Below, piece by piece: positions 1-11,782 of a DNA stretch of 64,000 nt (its first letter is position 1; each line of letters starts with the position of its first letter). The stretch is from NCBI GenBank assembly GCA_003952965.2, contig CM025852.1:7905001-7969000 (forward strand), given 5' to 3'. A program made the position numbers and the translations under genes. Origin of the DNA: Morella rubra (lineage: Eukaryota > Streptophyta > Magnoliopsida > Fagales > Myricaceae). A model generated the notes under the pieces. The model saw nothing but the letters and a program-made list of their open reading frames with translations, made no database searches and was not told the origin of the DNA.

Positions 1-179
1 GATGCCTATTATATTATTATGATGAATTAGATTGTAAAGATATTTTGATACATTTACTGTATATATTTTGATACATTAACCTAGTTTAAGATACGTAACT
101 TAAAATAAATTTATTAGAATTTATTAGTTTATATTATAATTAGTTTAAGATAAGTAAATTAATGTTGTCATTTTATATG

Positions 180-380
180 GTTACAATAGTCGTTTGAACA
201 TGATACATCTGTTCGAACATATGTTTTTCAATTCCGTGCGAACGAGATAGTGTGGTCAAACATCTTCATGCACGTTCAAACGAATATTTATATAGGAGCG
301 AACGTTTCTTGACGCACCGTTTTACTTAAGGGAAACAACGTTCGAACAGTGTATACTAACCGTTCGAACGAGATTGCCGC
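180..380. repeat. CACTA left-side subterminal repeats (TTCGAAC-like)
   Basis: At least six copies of a palindromic motif close to CGTTCGAACG occur here (for example near 191, 210, 272, 341 and 361). The same motif recurs at 11117-11480 on the other side of the transposase, which ties the two regions to one element. Confidence 0.6.
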
Positions 381-800
381 CAATACAAAAAAAAGAACTT
401 TACCTCGCGGGAATTAGAACATTCCTGCGACCCACTTCACCTGCAACGAAGAAGACGACGGCGAGCAGAGGAAATCGGAGAGCATCAGCTGGGTGTTTTC
501 ATTTCTACTGTCATACTCATTTTTGCTTGCATTTGGTAAGTTATTTCAGTCCATTCCTTCATTTCTTTACATTTTCTTCTCATTAAATTAAAAATCTCAT
601 CTTTAAACGCCTATACCCATTTTTCTCAATTGTGTTTGTTGGTTTGAGTTCGGGCAAACAAAGGGGAAAGCAATTATAAGGTAAGATTTTGGTTTTTTGA
701 GAATGATATTTGGTTGTTGTTGAGTGGGGATTTATGTTGTGAAGGAAGGTTGTTGTGGAGTTGAGATTTATTCTATGATGTAGTATTGATGTGAGTTTAA
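374..800. other. non-coding CACTA interior
   Basis: A short open frame at 374-586 has no recognisable protein features. The remainder is T-rich and intron-like. Nothing else is seen before the insertion at 801. Confidence 0.4.
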
Positions 801-1832
801 GGAATTGAAAAACCTAGTTTAGACCCTAACTTCACCTAGAGGGGGGTGAATAGGTAAATCTAAAAATAACGATTCAATATCAATTTTATTGAATCAATTT
901 TAAAACAAGTTCTAAAATTGATCAGTCTAGATATATCAATCAATCAACACAATCATCAAAGCAATAAATCAACTTGTAAAGAAATTAAACAAACATACAA
1001 GGAGACAAGAGATTTGATGACGAAGTGGAAAACCTTTGAAAAACCATTTAAAGGAAAACCCACTCCGGGCTAGCAGCCACCCAAAATCCATTAAGAAGAA
1101 ATCCTTACAACAGTGATTCAGACACGGGAAACCCCAGTTGCTTGACTCTGACAACCCTGATGTAATAATCTAAGCACCCTTGCTCAGACCTGCTCCAAGT
1201 AGCAATCACCTCAACCCTTGAGGTTCTTCTTAAGGATCTTACGAACACCCTTGTTCTTCAACACACCTTCAACACTATGAAGGGAACAAAGTAATACTGA
1301 GGAAGAATAGAGAAAAACTCAATAACTTGAAGCACATATCTTCTAGGGTTTTTCTCACAAGGAAGGGGGCAGTAAAAACTCTCAAAGGAAGCCTATATAT
1401 CTAGTTCTAGTCAGCCTCTCACGAACCTAATTAGGGTTTCAAAAATCATCCACAAGGAAATCCCAAAAATCTAGCAATTTTTGAAATTCACTGGAAGTCG
1501 CTCGAGCGCTCGTCGAACGCTTGTGTGTCTGTATGAAATCATAGCTGATCGGTCAAGCGCTTGTTGCACGCTCATTGAATGTGATGTCTCTGTATGAAAA
1601 TTTTCAAGGCCGCTCAAGCGCTTGTTGAACGCTGGTTGAACGTGATGTCTCTATACGATACTTTTCAAGGACGCTCGAGCGCTTGTTGAACGTTTGTTGA
1701 ACGTGATGAAGACTTTGGTCAGATCATTGACTCTAACACTTGAACAAATGTGTGAACCAAAATTACAACTCGATTAAGACATATTTTGACACGAAATGAT
1801 GCCAAAACAACAAAACCCTAAAAGGAATTTTT
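801..1832. mobile_element. ~1.03 kb non-coding insertion with 11-bp target duplication
   Basis: The 11-mer TGTGAGTTTAA flanks this segment (790-800 and 1833-1843). The inside has no coding potential and contains a ~60-bp tandem repeat. The sequence near 837-855, GGGGGGTGAATAGG, is a motif seen in dispersed plant repeats. I see no convincing terminal inverted repeats, so the class is open; a duplication of this length would fit a Mutator-like or a non-LTR non-autonomous element. Confidence 0.45.
1498..1720 (+). repeat. ~60-bp tandem repeat, about 3.5-4 units
   Basis: Units begin with CGCTCGAGCGCTTGTTGAAC or a close variant and carry GAACGTGATGTCTCT. They repeat at roughly 1500, 1555, 1615 and 1675. 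The core CTCGAGCGCT is itself palindromic. Confidence 0.75.
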
Positions 1833-2619
1833 TGTGAGTTTAATCTACAGCTACTAAGGTGACTGTTATTGATGTGAAACTTTTGTTGAGTTGGGATTTA
1901 TCAATTTTGCTCACACTACTGGATTTTTTATTTGCTGTTGTTATTGTGACACTTTTGTAGATATTCATAACTTGATGTATGCTATGCATAAGAGAAAGGC
2001 TTTCTGTTTGATATGATTTTGCATAACTTGATGTACGCTATGCATGTATACATATTAGCCTTAGACTTGTTTGAGAATTACTGTACGACATGCACCAAGA
2101 ATATCGTACATTAATTCTTGAATTGTCCAAGTTTGGACAGTTTGAGATTATGTGCTTTGTATTGCATGCAATGGACTGATGTTATCTTTTGTCTCGTGAT
2201 TTAGAGATTTCGGTAGGATCTCCTTTTTGTTCTCTGGGTATATCGGTACGAACTCGTTGTGAATCTAGATGATAATCGATAATTCACAACGATTTAGTAC
2301 AATGCGTATACTTGGAGAACTATAAGGAGATGCTGCCGAAATTTCTAATGAGGTGAAGGATAACATTAGTCATTTGCAATGCAATACAGAGCATATAATC
2401 TTGAATGGGATAGGACCAACTACCTCTCTGAAGTGAGCACCTATCCACTCCTTGTGAGCTCCTGAGCGTTATGCTCCCTCCTCCCTTTCCCTAGCGTAAC
2501 CTTTGGGTTTGACCATTCTCTTTTCTTTCCTGATTCCTTCAATTTCCTCCCCTTTTCCTCAGATATTTTCCTTCTTCTTGTTCGTGATTTTATGGGGTTG
2601 CTGTGGGCAGTTTTACATC

Positions 2620-3278
2620 ATGGAGGAGATAATTGAAAAAACTAAACAGTTATCTTTGGGTGACATATCGGGAATGCTGAAGCCTAATCAGAGCAAGGCA
2701 AATAACATCCGTCAAGCATCATTGGTTGGGAAACTTGTTTCAAGAAAGATTTACCCTTTTCGAATTATTCAACCGATTATCAAGTCCGGATGGAGGTTTC
2801 TTCCTGATCTCAGGATTGAGGATGCTGGGCCTAATCGGTTTATTTTTACTTTTACATAAGTGGAAGAGAAGGATTGTATTGTCTTGCAGGGGCCCTGGAA
2901 CTTCAAAGGTTCTTATATGATCTTGAAAGACTGGGATCCTACTCAGACTCCGGATGAAGTGGATTTAGCAGCAGTGGTTTTTGGGTCCAAATTCATGGCC
3001 TTCCGTTGGAGATCTTGGATGAGGAGAATGCTCGATTGATTGGGAGTAAACTAGGGGTGATTTTGGAGATGGATGATATAGATAAACATCATTCCTTCCT
3101 ACGACTAAAGATCAAATTTCATGTCTCTACTCCACTTGAGCCGGGGTTCTATTTTTCCCATGATGATGGAGAATCTGTTTGGATTGGATTCAAATATCAG
3201 AGGTTATCATCTTTTTGCTTTCATTGTGGGCTTATTGATCATACGATTGGAGCATGTTATCAGTTATGCATTGACTGA
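2620..3278 (+). pseudogene. LINE ORF1 N-terminal half: DUF4283-like domain plus CCHC zinc knuckle
   Basis: Translation from the ATG at 2620 gives a protein of the plant LINE ORF1 (gag-like) family, which binds the element RNA. An in-frame TAA interrupts it at 2857. The reading then continues in the same frame until a frameshift near 2976, after which FWVQIHGLPLEIL is read in the next frame. The second part (3006-3278) ends with a C-x2-C-x4-H-x4-C knuckle (CFHCGLIDHTIGAC). It matches LINE2 ORF1 (45311-45949) closely, including GWRFLPDLRIEDAGPN against GWHFIPNLHIEDAGPN. Confidence 0.8.
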
Positions 3279-3398
3279 CAAACTACATCGCATATGAGAT
3301 CCCTTGGGAAGGCACGACTGAGAGGGCTTTATGAGTGACATCTTTGCAGTCAAGCTGAAAAACCACCGGAAGTTGGCTGGGCATGGTAGACTACTTTG

Positions 3399-3873
3399 CC
3401 AATTTTTGAGGCATCAAAAAGTTTCCAATGAGGAGTCCTAGGCGTTTACGGTAATGAAGTAAATTCAAGCAATCAAGGAATGTTATCTACCACGCTTGTC
3501 ACACCCCAGACCCAGTAGGGTCCCACTTGAGCTTTCGTTTAGATTGTAAAGTTCTCATTTTAAACCATCATGATGCCATGGATCAGGGGAAGAAGGAGTC
3601 TTTGCAAATGATCAGAGCTTATATCAGAAATGTTTAATGGCTTGTGCAGGATGCAGTAATCAGGCTCAGGGCCAGAGCAGAAGCAGGCCCACAGACAACC
3701 GGCTTTGCCAATTTTCGAGTGGCGCGAAATAGAAGGAAAGATTTTTTCAAAAAGCCACGAGTTAAGGTATACTGTAGATTCTAGGCGCTAAAAATCAAAA
3801 AGTTACGGATTCTAATGAGGGGTGGATTTTCCTGTAAATTCAAGCATTAATCAAGGAATGTTATCCCCACAAA
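3399..3873 (+). repeat. imperfect direct repeat inside LINE ORF1 region
   Basis: Two related stretches (~3399-3489 and ~3706-3873) share TGCCAATTTT near the start, AATGAGG in the middle and AATCAAGGAATGTTATC at the end. The second has an extra ~75 bases. Their presence explains why ORF1 is unreadable between 3279 and 4053. Confidence 0.5.
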
Positions 3874-4053
3874 AATCCCATGCTGATGTGGTGTATCTCA
3901 ACCCCCAAGTCAACTTGGTAGTAGTCTACCATTGGAAGTGACCAGGGCCTCATTAGATGTGCTACATCTGGGCCTTGACAATAATAATGGGCCGCTTGGT
4001 GCGAAGAATATTGGCAAATCTGTCAGTGTTGTGGTTGAGCAATTGGGCCTTCC

Positions 4054-4374
4054 TTGAGTAGTGGCGTTGGGATGGGCTCAAGTGGGGGGTTGAAGAGGAA
4101 TTCAGCTTCGGATGGGGTATTAATTTGTCCAGAGGCTAAACGTGGAAAGGAACAAGCTGTGTCAGAGGACTCTGGTCTGGACAGCTCGTTGGCTATAATT
4201 TTTCAGTTGGGAATTGCAGATAAGTGTAAGACTGGAAGAAAACGTCACTTTAAAAAAGGTGGCCGTTCCACACAGACAGAGACGGTCACTAGAGAAAATT
4301 TGAGTTCTGCAGTTTTTACTACTTTCACTAAGGCTGAGGAGGCGGGCCATCCTATGCCCCCACGGTCTCCATGA
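4054..4374 (+). pseudogene. LINE ORF1 C-terminal part
   Basis: An open stretch of 106 codons rich in charged and polar residues, the usual low-complexity tail of plant LINE ORF1. It contains AIIFQLGIADKCKTGRKRHF, which resembles the LINE2 stretch AMLFALGFGDNVGGRKRKKF. Its TGA stop overlaps the ORF2 start (ATGA at 4371), an arrangement compatible with termination-reinitiation. Confidence 0.65.
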
Positions 4375-5327
4375 AACTCATTTCTTGGAACTGCCGGGGG
4401 TTAGGACGACCTTCGGCAGCTAGGACCCTCCGAGAAATTGTGAAAACAATGGATCCGGTGGGAATTTTTCTGGTGGAGACTAAAATCGATGATGTTTTTG
4501 TTACTCGTGTTTTGAATAAGATCGGTTTTTCTTATTTTTTTTCTGTGCCTCCGATTGGTAGAAGAGGAGGTCTTGTGTTTTGCTGGTGTCCGTGTTTTCG
4601 TTGTAGAATTCTTTGGAGCTCTCGTTTTATTATTCATTTGGAAGTTGAACCTGGTGGTGATGACTCGAATTTTTTGTGCTCCCTTGTTTATGGTCCGATG
4701 CTTTGGAAGGAGAAGGCTGAATTTTGGTGCGACCTACAAAATCTGAATAATGATGATAATATGCCTTGGGTTTGTCTTGGAGATTTCAACGTTATTGCTA
4801 GTCAAATGAAGAAGCAAGGTGGCAGGGCTGTGTCATCATCCTCTTCTAGAGGATTGGTTCATTTTATGTAGACCATGGGGTTTCTGGACCTTGGGTTCAT
4901 GGGTTCAAAGTTCACATGGTGTAATAAACGCTTGGGCTTTGCTAATATCCGAGAGCGGCTGGATCGCGGCATCTCTAATATACCTTGGCGTCTTGCTTAC
5001 CCCGAAGCTACAATCTGTCACTATCCAATCACGTCTTCGGATCATACTCCGCTGGTCCTCTCCAAGTTCGGTGTGGAGGAGAGAGCTCCAAAGTCATTTA
5101 AATTTGTGGCGTTTTGGTTAAGAGATGACACTTGCTTTAATGTAGTACGTGCGGCTTGGGCAAAGGGGCGTGGGACTAATCCTGCCTGTGCATTAGTTCA
5201 GAAGATACATGCCACTCGTACTGCTTTACATCGATGGAATCATAAGCAGTTCGGACATATTCCTTCTTCCATTAAACGTCTAAAGGAGCAGCTTAGTATT
5301 TGCCAAAATGCGTCACCCACTGTGTAG
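4371..5327 (+). pseudogene. LINE ORF2: apurinic-like endonuclease domain
   Basis: ORF2 starts MKLISWNCRGLGRPSA, the first motif (SWNCRG) of the endonuclease/exonuclease/phosphatase fold that nicks target DNA for target-primed reverse transcription. Other family motifs follow: VETKID, SLVYGP, CLGDFNVI, RLDRG and SDHTPL with the catalytic His. The reading is broken by TAG codons at 4869 and 5325 but stays in the same frame, so only point changes separate it from the reverse transcriptase part. Confidence 0.85.
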
Positions 5328-5354
5328 AATTTTTAGCTTGCGGATTCTCTGAGT

Positions 5355-7261
5355 TTGGCACTTGATGAGCAGCTGCGTCGTGAGGAAATATTATGGCGAC
5401 AAAAATCACGTGAGTCTTGGTTGGTCTCAAATGATTTGAACACAAAATTGTATCATGCCTCTACGGTTATTAGACGATGTCGGAACCAGAACTTGAAGCT
5501 TAACTCTGAAAGGGCTGGTTGGATTTCGGGTAGGTCTGCCATTGGCACGGAGATGATTGCTTTCTACCAAAATTTATTTACTACAAGCCAACCAGATATT
5601 CCGGATGATATGGAGCATTTGATAGAGCCATTGATTACAACTGAAGATAATACTATGCTCACTCAGATCCCGGAGGAGGACGAAATTATCACTACATTGA
5701 GAAAGATGAGATTGGAAAAGGCTCCGGGACTGGATGGGATGACGATATTATTTTTTTCTTGTTTTTGGGAGGTGGTGGGGCAGGATGTTATCATGATAGT
5801 TCGAGATTTTTTTGAGCATGGTGGTTTGTTGCCGAATCTGAATGCCACAAATATTGCCCTTATTCCGAAAGTGGATAATCCTTCGAAGGTGAGTCAATTT
5901 CGGCCTACTGGCCTTTGTAATGTTATTTATAAGATTATCTCAAAAATCATCACGGAACGTCTCAAGGTAGTGCTCCCTAAGCTTATATCACCCTATCAAC
6001 TTGCTTTTGTCCCGGGGCGTGTGATACAAGATAATTATATTGTGGCTGCGGAGATTTTTCATTGTATGCATCATAAAAAAGGTCGAGGGGGTGGATGGCT
6101 ATTAAGGCAGATATGGAGAAGGCCTATGATAGAATTGAATGGAGCTTTGTGTTAAAGATTCTCGAGAAGTTTGGGTTCAGCTCTATTTGGATCAACTGGG
6201 TGAAGCAGTGTATTTCCACATCCTCATTTTCCATTCTGATTAATGGCAGCCCATTTGGATGCTTTCAACCATCACGGGGCCTTCGTCAAGGTGATCCTCT
6301 CTCCCCTTATCTTTTTATTCTTTGCTCTGAAGTGCTCTCTCAACTCTTGTTACATGAAGAACAACGTGGTTGTCTCAAAGGCATTAAATTGGGACGTAAT
6401 ACTCCTATTATTTCTCATTTATTATTTGCGGATGATCTCCTTCTTTTTGCGAGAGCTACGACTCGTGAGGCGATTACTATAAACGATTGTTTAGAAAAAT
6501 ATATGGCTTGGTCTGGACAAAAGGTGAATAAAGATAAGTCTTTCGTGCACTTCAGTAAGAACTTAGGAGGTCAAGCGATCCTGCCTATTTTGGACTGTTT
6601 GCATTTGAAAAAGATGCCGCCCAAAGCTAAACATCTTGGTCTTCCGTTGGTATTTCCTCGAGCTAGAATGCGGGCTGTGGATGATGTTAAGGAAAAGTTT
6701 TTTTAGAAAATCGAAGGGTGGAAGGCGAAGGTTCTTTCCCAAGCTGGCCGTACTATGTTAATAAAATCCATTGCAACTGCTATTCCTTCATATATTATGA
6801 GTTTCTATTCCATGCCGCTTCAGTGGTGCAAAGACATTGATAAGGCGATCAAGAATTTTTGGTGGGGTTTTAAGGAAGGCAATAATCGGCTTTTACATCT
6901 TAAATCATGGACATCTATATGTGTTCCAAAAAGTGCTGGTGGGTTGGGGATCCGGTTGACTTCTGAGACTAATAAAGCTCTTGTTTCAAAACTCGCATGG
7001 AAGATGATTGTTGATCGTAACAGTCTATGGGTTCGAGTTTTACATGGTAAATATGTCAAGGGAAGAGCTTTTTGGCAGGTGGGGGTTGGTAGAAAAGCCT
7101 CGTGGATTTGGAAGAGCATAGTAAAATCACGCTCTGCTCTTCATGAAGGCATGTGTTATGCTCTGGGGGACGGCAACAGTATACACATCTGGAGGGACCC
7201 GTGGGTCCCGTCTCTGCCTAGGTTTCTACCTGTAGCTAGAGAGATTCTGATCCTTTACTAG
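5355..7261 (+). pseudogene. LINE ORF2: reverse transcriptase domain
   Basis: This reads as a plant L1 reverse transcriptase: APGLDGM (5720s), [53 protein letters not shown] and the catalytic FADDLLLFA near 6425. A frameshift near 6095 and an in-frame TAG at 6704 break it. The thumb and connection region follows at 6755-7261 (LSQAGRTMLIKSI, NFWWG). The catalytic Asp pair is intact, so loss of function is due to the frame breaks. Confidence 0.88.
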
Positions 7262-8466
7262 ATGTCATCACCGTGAGGGACCTTTTACTAGAGGATGGCC
7301 GGCGATATTCGTTAGGGATTCAGCTGATGCTATTGTTAAATTATGAATTGTGGAGGAAGGTGTGAATGACAGCTTATTCTGGCCGATATACTCCTCGGGT
7401 GAATTCAATGTAAAATCAATCCATAAATCTCTAGTGAGCCATAGAATTAATCCCATTTCTCCTTTGTGTCCAGTTCAGTGGCAAGATCTTTGGAAACTAA
7501 AGGTGCACGACCGTTTGAAATTATTACTGTGGAAGGTGGTATGGGAGGTAATGCCCACTAAAGTTACGGTTGCTGCACGTGTAGGTAGCAATGGGAGGAG
7601 GGATGCTGATCTTCTCTGTGCTCTTTGTGGAGAGCATTCTGAAACTCTCCATCACTTGCTTTTGTTATGCCCATTTAGTCGTGCTGTTTGGAGTGAATCT
7701 CCATGGCAGCTTGATATTACGGTGTTTGGAGAGAGTTCAGTGGCTGATGGGTTGTTACAGTGCTACACCCTCATCAATCTGTTGGCATCCCATTAGAAGA
7801 CCAGCATTTATTCCAACTTCATGCTACTATTGCGATTGATCTCATCTGGGCAGCTAGAAATCACGTGGTTCATGGTGGCAAGAAAATTGATGTTATGCAG
7901 TTAGCAAATATAGTTAAACAGGTGAGCAGGGAGCATATGTCTGCTTGGGATAATCAAATTCAAGCACCTCGACTTCAACATTGGGTTCCTCCACCTGCGG
8001 ACAAAGTCAAGGTAAATGTTGCCATAACTGTACGGGAGTCTTACGCGGTTATTGCTGTTGTTATACGTGATTCAAGAGGCATGGTTCTTAGGGCGAGGAC
8101 TAAATGCATTGAAGCTATCGATGCTCTGGAAGGTGAGGTCAGGCTGCCAAGCTTAGTCTGGAACTTGTGATTAGTCAGGGGTTTCGGGAGGTGATGCTTG
8201 AAGGGGATTCTGAAAGTGTTATAAAAGCTATTCGATGTTGGCCACAAATTTCTGAGTGGCGTATTCAGTCAGTAGTTCAGAAGATACATGACTTGGGTAG
8301 CTCTTTGAGATGTTGGACGACTAATCATGTCTATAGAGGTGCTAACTCTTTGGTGCACCACCTAGCTCGTTGGGCCGCCGCTGAGTATAGCTCAGTTGGC
8401 ATTCTCCGTTGTTGTGAGCACTCGCTTGATTTAACTTGGTTGTATGCTGGTCTTGAACCTCCTTAG
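7262..8466 (+). pseudogene. LINE ORF2: zf-RVT and RNase H-like C-terminus
   Basis: 7350-7796 encodes the zf-RVT region (KLKVHDRLKLLLWKV, CALCGEHSETLHHLLLLCP). The sequence then changes frame and gives an RNase H-like domain (7760-8170 and 8167-8466) with LEGDSESVI and NSLVHHLARWA. The first acidic position of RNase H, normally in a VNFDGA-type motif, reads VNVAIT and has lost its Asp. Three frames are needed to read the region, so it is a pseudogene. Confidence 0.8.
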
Positions 8467-8630
8467 TTTTGGTTTGGGGGCCTTAGTTTTCTTTATTTGG
8501 AATAATATGTGGTGATGATTACAAAAAAAAAAGGGATAGGACCAACTACCTTTTCACAAATAGATGAAAGTCATATTGCATGTCTTTGTAAGCTTTGTTG
8601 TTTGTTTGTTTTTTTAAAAGGGTGAGGAAG

Positions 8631-10216
8631 ATGGATAAGAGTTAGATGAATGAAACAAATCGATTCGGGACGAAGTATTTAGAAGGGGTAAAACAGTTCA
8701 TGATTATGGCACGTGGATGTGTGGATGACAAGAATGAGATTAGGTGCCCTTGTCAGCAGTGTATGAATGTATACTTTCAGGAAGTGGGGAAAGTTGAGGA
8801 CCATTTGATTGTGAATGGGATTGATAAAAGTTATACTAAATGGGTGTTACACAGTGAACCATATGGTGAGTTAAGGCATGCTGATGATACTGTAGATGAT
8901 GAAGGTGAGGATGAAGTGAATGATGCTCACGAACCGATCGAGGAAATAGATGAAATGTTAGAGGATATCGGTGCGGGAATATTTATGGGTACAACGTCTG
9001 GAGATGGACATATAATGATGAACCAACTGGAGGGGAATATGGAGCAAAGGACTTTGATCGCCTATTGGAAGATGCAACAAGTCCTCTTTATCTGGGTTGT
9101 GAGTGTTTTTCAAAGTTAGCATTCACGCTACGATTGATGCACATAAAGGCCCTAAATAATATGAGTATTGCAGCATTTAATATGGTGTTAGAGTTGATTA
9201 AAGAAGCTCTTCCAGAAGGAGAAACTCTGCCTAAGTCATATAGGAGGCAAGAACATTAAATCGGGGTCTGGGTCTTGATTATATACCCATACATGCATGC
9301 ATCAATGATTGTATTTTATTTTGGAAAGATACAGAGAAGTTAGAAGTGTGCCCGGTATGTGGTGAATCTAGATGGTCAATAGTGCGACAAAGCGCAAAAA
9401 AATTCCTAAGAAAGTTCTGCGTCATTTCCCATTAATACAACGATTGCAAAAGTTGTTTATTTCAAAGAAGACCGCTGAGGACATGAGATGGCATAGAGAA
9501 AAACGGATCCTAGATGAAGATAATATGAGGCATCCTGTAGACTCGTTAGCATGGAAAGAGTTCGACAAGGAGCATGTATGGTTTGGACGAGAAGCTCGTA
9601 ATGTTCGTCTTGGATTAGCCACCGATGGATTTAATCCATTTGACAATATGAGTACAAGTTATAGCATGTGGCCAGTGGTGCTTATGCCATACAATTTGCC
9701 ACCATGGAAGTGCATGAAGGATCCATTCTTTATGATGACGTTACTTATTCCCGGACCAAGATCTCCAGGAAATGATATTGATGTTTACTTACAGCCTTTG
9801 GTGGAAGAGTTGAAAATGTTATGGCTCGAAGGTGTTCGTACATTTGATGCATCAACATCTAGCTATTTTCAAATGCATGCAGCAGTGATGTGGACTATCA
9901 ATAATTTTTCGGCGATGGTAATTTATCTGGGTGGAGTACAAAAGGAAAATTGGCATGCCCGGCATGTAACTAGTCAATTGCTTCGAAATATCTATCACGC
10001 TGTATGAAGATGTGCTACATGGGCCATCGTCGTTATTTACCAATAGATCACAGTTGGAGGAAGAATCGAATAATGTTTGATGGTGAAGAAGAGTACGGGC
10101 TACCACCAAGTGAATTGTCAGGTGAGGATATATTAATGCAGTTGACAAACGTAAGACAAGTACAATTTAGTAAAGCTTTGAAGAAGAGAAAACGTACTGA
10201 GGAGGAGTTGGATTAG
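8631..10216 (+). pseudogene. CACTA transposase (TNP2-like), broken
   Basis: The apparent original start is ATG at 8631, giving MDKS, then a TAG at 8643 where relatives usually have Trp; reading continues MNETNRFGTKYLEGVKQF. This is the transposase-associated N-terminal domain with RCPCQQCMN. After a frameshift near 9015 come LEDATSPLYLGC, RLMHIKALNN and EALPEGETLPKSY, then CPVCGESRW (9345-9375). A second shift leads to 9372-10007 with KKIPKKVLRHFPL, RNVRLGLATDGFNPF and YSMWPVVLMPYNLPPWKCMK, the TNP2 core. A third shift near 9925 leads to CYMGHRRYLP at 10004-10216, where homology stops. The C-terminal third is missing. Confidence 0.85.
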
Positions 10217-11099
10217 TGCAACTACGTGGTAAAAATAACAGAGAGCCATGATCCATACATTGATGAAGTTCTTCAGTTCATCATCCATTTCTTCTTCGCT
10301 CTCTCTCTCTCTGTTTCTCTTTCTCTCAGTGATTTTTGAATCTAATGGGAATGAGCTAGGGCAAGATCGGGAGCCTTTAAATCTGAAAATGGAAATGGTT
10401 ATTGAGCGGTATAAGGTGAGTGAGTTTGTACACGACCTAACTTGTCATATACGTTTAAATGCATAACTTCTTTGTAGTAAATGGAAATGGGTATGGCCGA
10501 CTGGAGCCTGCTGGGTCTATTTTTGCCGTATTTTAAATGCATCGATCATTCCTGCATGGAGGGACAGTCCTTGCACAACAATTATGTAAATGTGAAACTT
10601 GGGGATCTGCAAAGTCCCCTACAGAATGTCTCCTGAATCCTCTCTCTTACTCAATTAGATCGAATAGATCCAGACATATATAGACACTACTAAAATATGG
10701 AAAAGTCGTAATCCATTGAATATAACCTGCTTCTGAGTTCTGACTTTGCAGACTTTAGATCAAACAGTGAGCAGTCGGCAGTCCCCTGTGATCTTCTCAG
10801 TACTCTTGGATAAAAAGTTACTTCCAGCATGAGGAAAAAGACTAACCCCAGGGAAGGATGCCTACTGGCCGGGCTGTGGAACAATTTATTAGATTTGAAT
10901 TTATGTTAACTATATACACTTGTTTTTCCAATATCATAACTTGTATAACTTTCGTATTTTTTTATTTAATCTTACATTTGTGTGTGTAGGAATTTGTAAT
11001 TTGAGAATCATTCCAGATATAAATATTACAAGACTGTGTTGGTTGAGAATTACTCCAATATTTGATGCAATTTGAGAATATCTGGTGTTTTTGGGAGCT
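10217..11099. other. CACTA interior of unknown origin
   Basis: The transposase homology ends at ~10216. The next ~880 bases hold an open frame at 10248-10466 with a Ser/Leu-rich hydrophobic start and a GTGAGT after ATTGAGCGGTATAAG. This could be a captured exon, but I do not recognise it. Beyond ~10480 nothing coding is seen. Confidence 0.3.
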
Positions 11100-11770
11100 G
11101 CTGTAAAAGACAACACGTTCGAACGGAATATCGAACGTGTAACACGTTCTAACGAATGTCACATGTTCGAACGAAAATTACTTTCCGCGACAAAGCAATA
11201 TCATTGCTAATTTAAAAAATGAACAACACGAAACCAAGTTCGAACCAAGTAAAACCTGTTCGATCAATATGCCATTCGAACAACAGTATCTATTCGAACG
11301 GATTGATCTATCAGTTACGAAATGCTTTTGTTGCCACAAACTCTTGTTCGACCAGCGTTTTATTGTTCGAACAGTGTTTGTGACGAACTAAGATATCATC
11401 GCTGAATATCTCTGTCGATTGCGACGAAAATTGTTGTCACAAATAAGTTGGTTCGAACATATAGTACCGTTCGAACGGTTTTCGGCGACGAAACTCTCGT
11501 CGTTGAAGGTCAAACCATGGTGTTCTATAATCAACTTTCAACGACAAAAGTTTTTTTGTGACAACGATCCTATCCCAACAGCGGCGAAATAATTCGTCAC
11601 AGAAAATCATTGTTTTAGCGACAAAAACTCTGTTTCGTCGCGGAAAGTTAATTTTCGGCGGCTGTTTGGTTTCGTCGCTGATGACTTTCAGCAACAGCGT
11701 TTCAGCGACGAATTTGTGACGACAATTTTTTGTTGCCGAAACTCTTCAGCGACGAAAACCCCATCTTCAG
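11100..11770. repeat. CACTA right-side subterminal repeats
   Basis: From 11117 to 11480 there are about a dozen TTCGAAC/GTTCGAACG variants. From 11480 to 11770 they give way to repeated GCGACGAAA/TTCGTCGC units. Dense short motifs near the ends are typical binding arrays of CACTA elements. Confidence 0.65.
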
Positions 11771-11782
11771 CATTGAAAAGTT

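Larger units (their letters stand above)
2407..8551 (+). mobile_element. L1-type LINE (non-LTR retrotransposon), nearly full length
   Basis: The element body (2426-8532) is bracketed by a perfect 19-bp target-site duplication, gggataggaccaactacct, at 2407-2425 and 8533-8551, and ends in a poly(A) run at 8522-8532. It carries a gag-like ORF1 and an ORF2 with endonuclease, reverse transcriptase, zf-RVT and RNase H regions, in the order known for plant L1 elements. ORF1 and ORF2 overlap by ATGA at 4371-4374. Several nonsense and frameshift changes show it is dead, but the perfect duplication suggests insertion is not very old. It sits inside the CACTA element. Confidence 0.93.
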
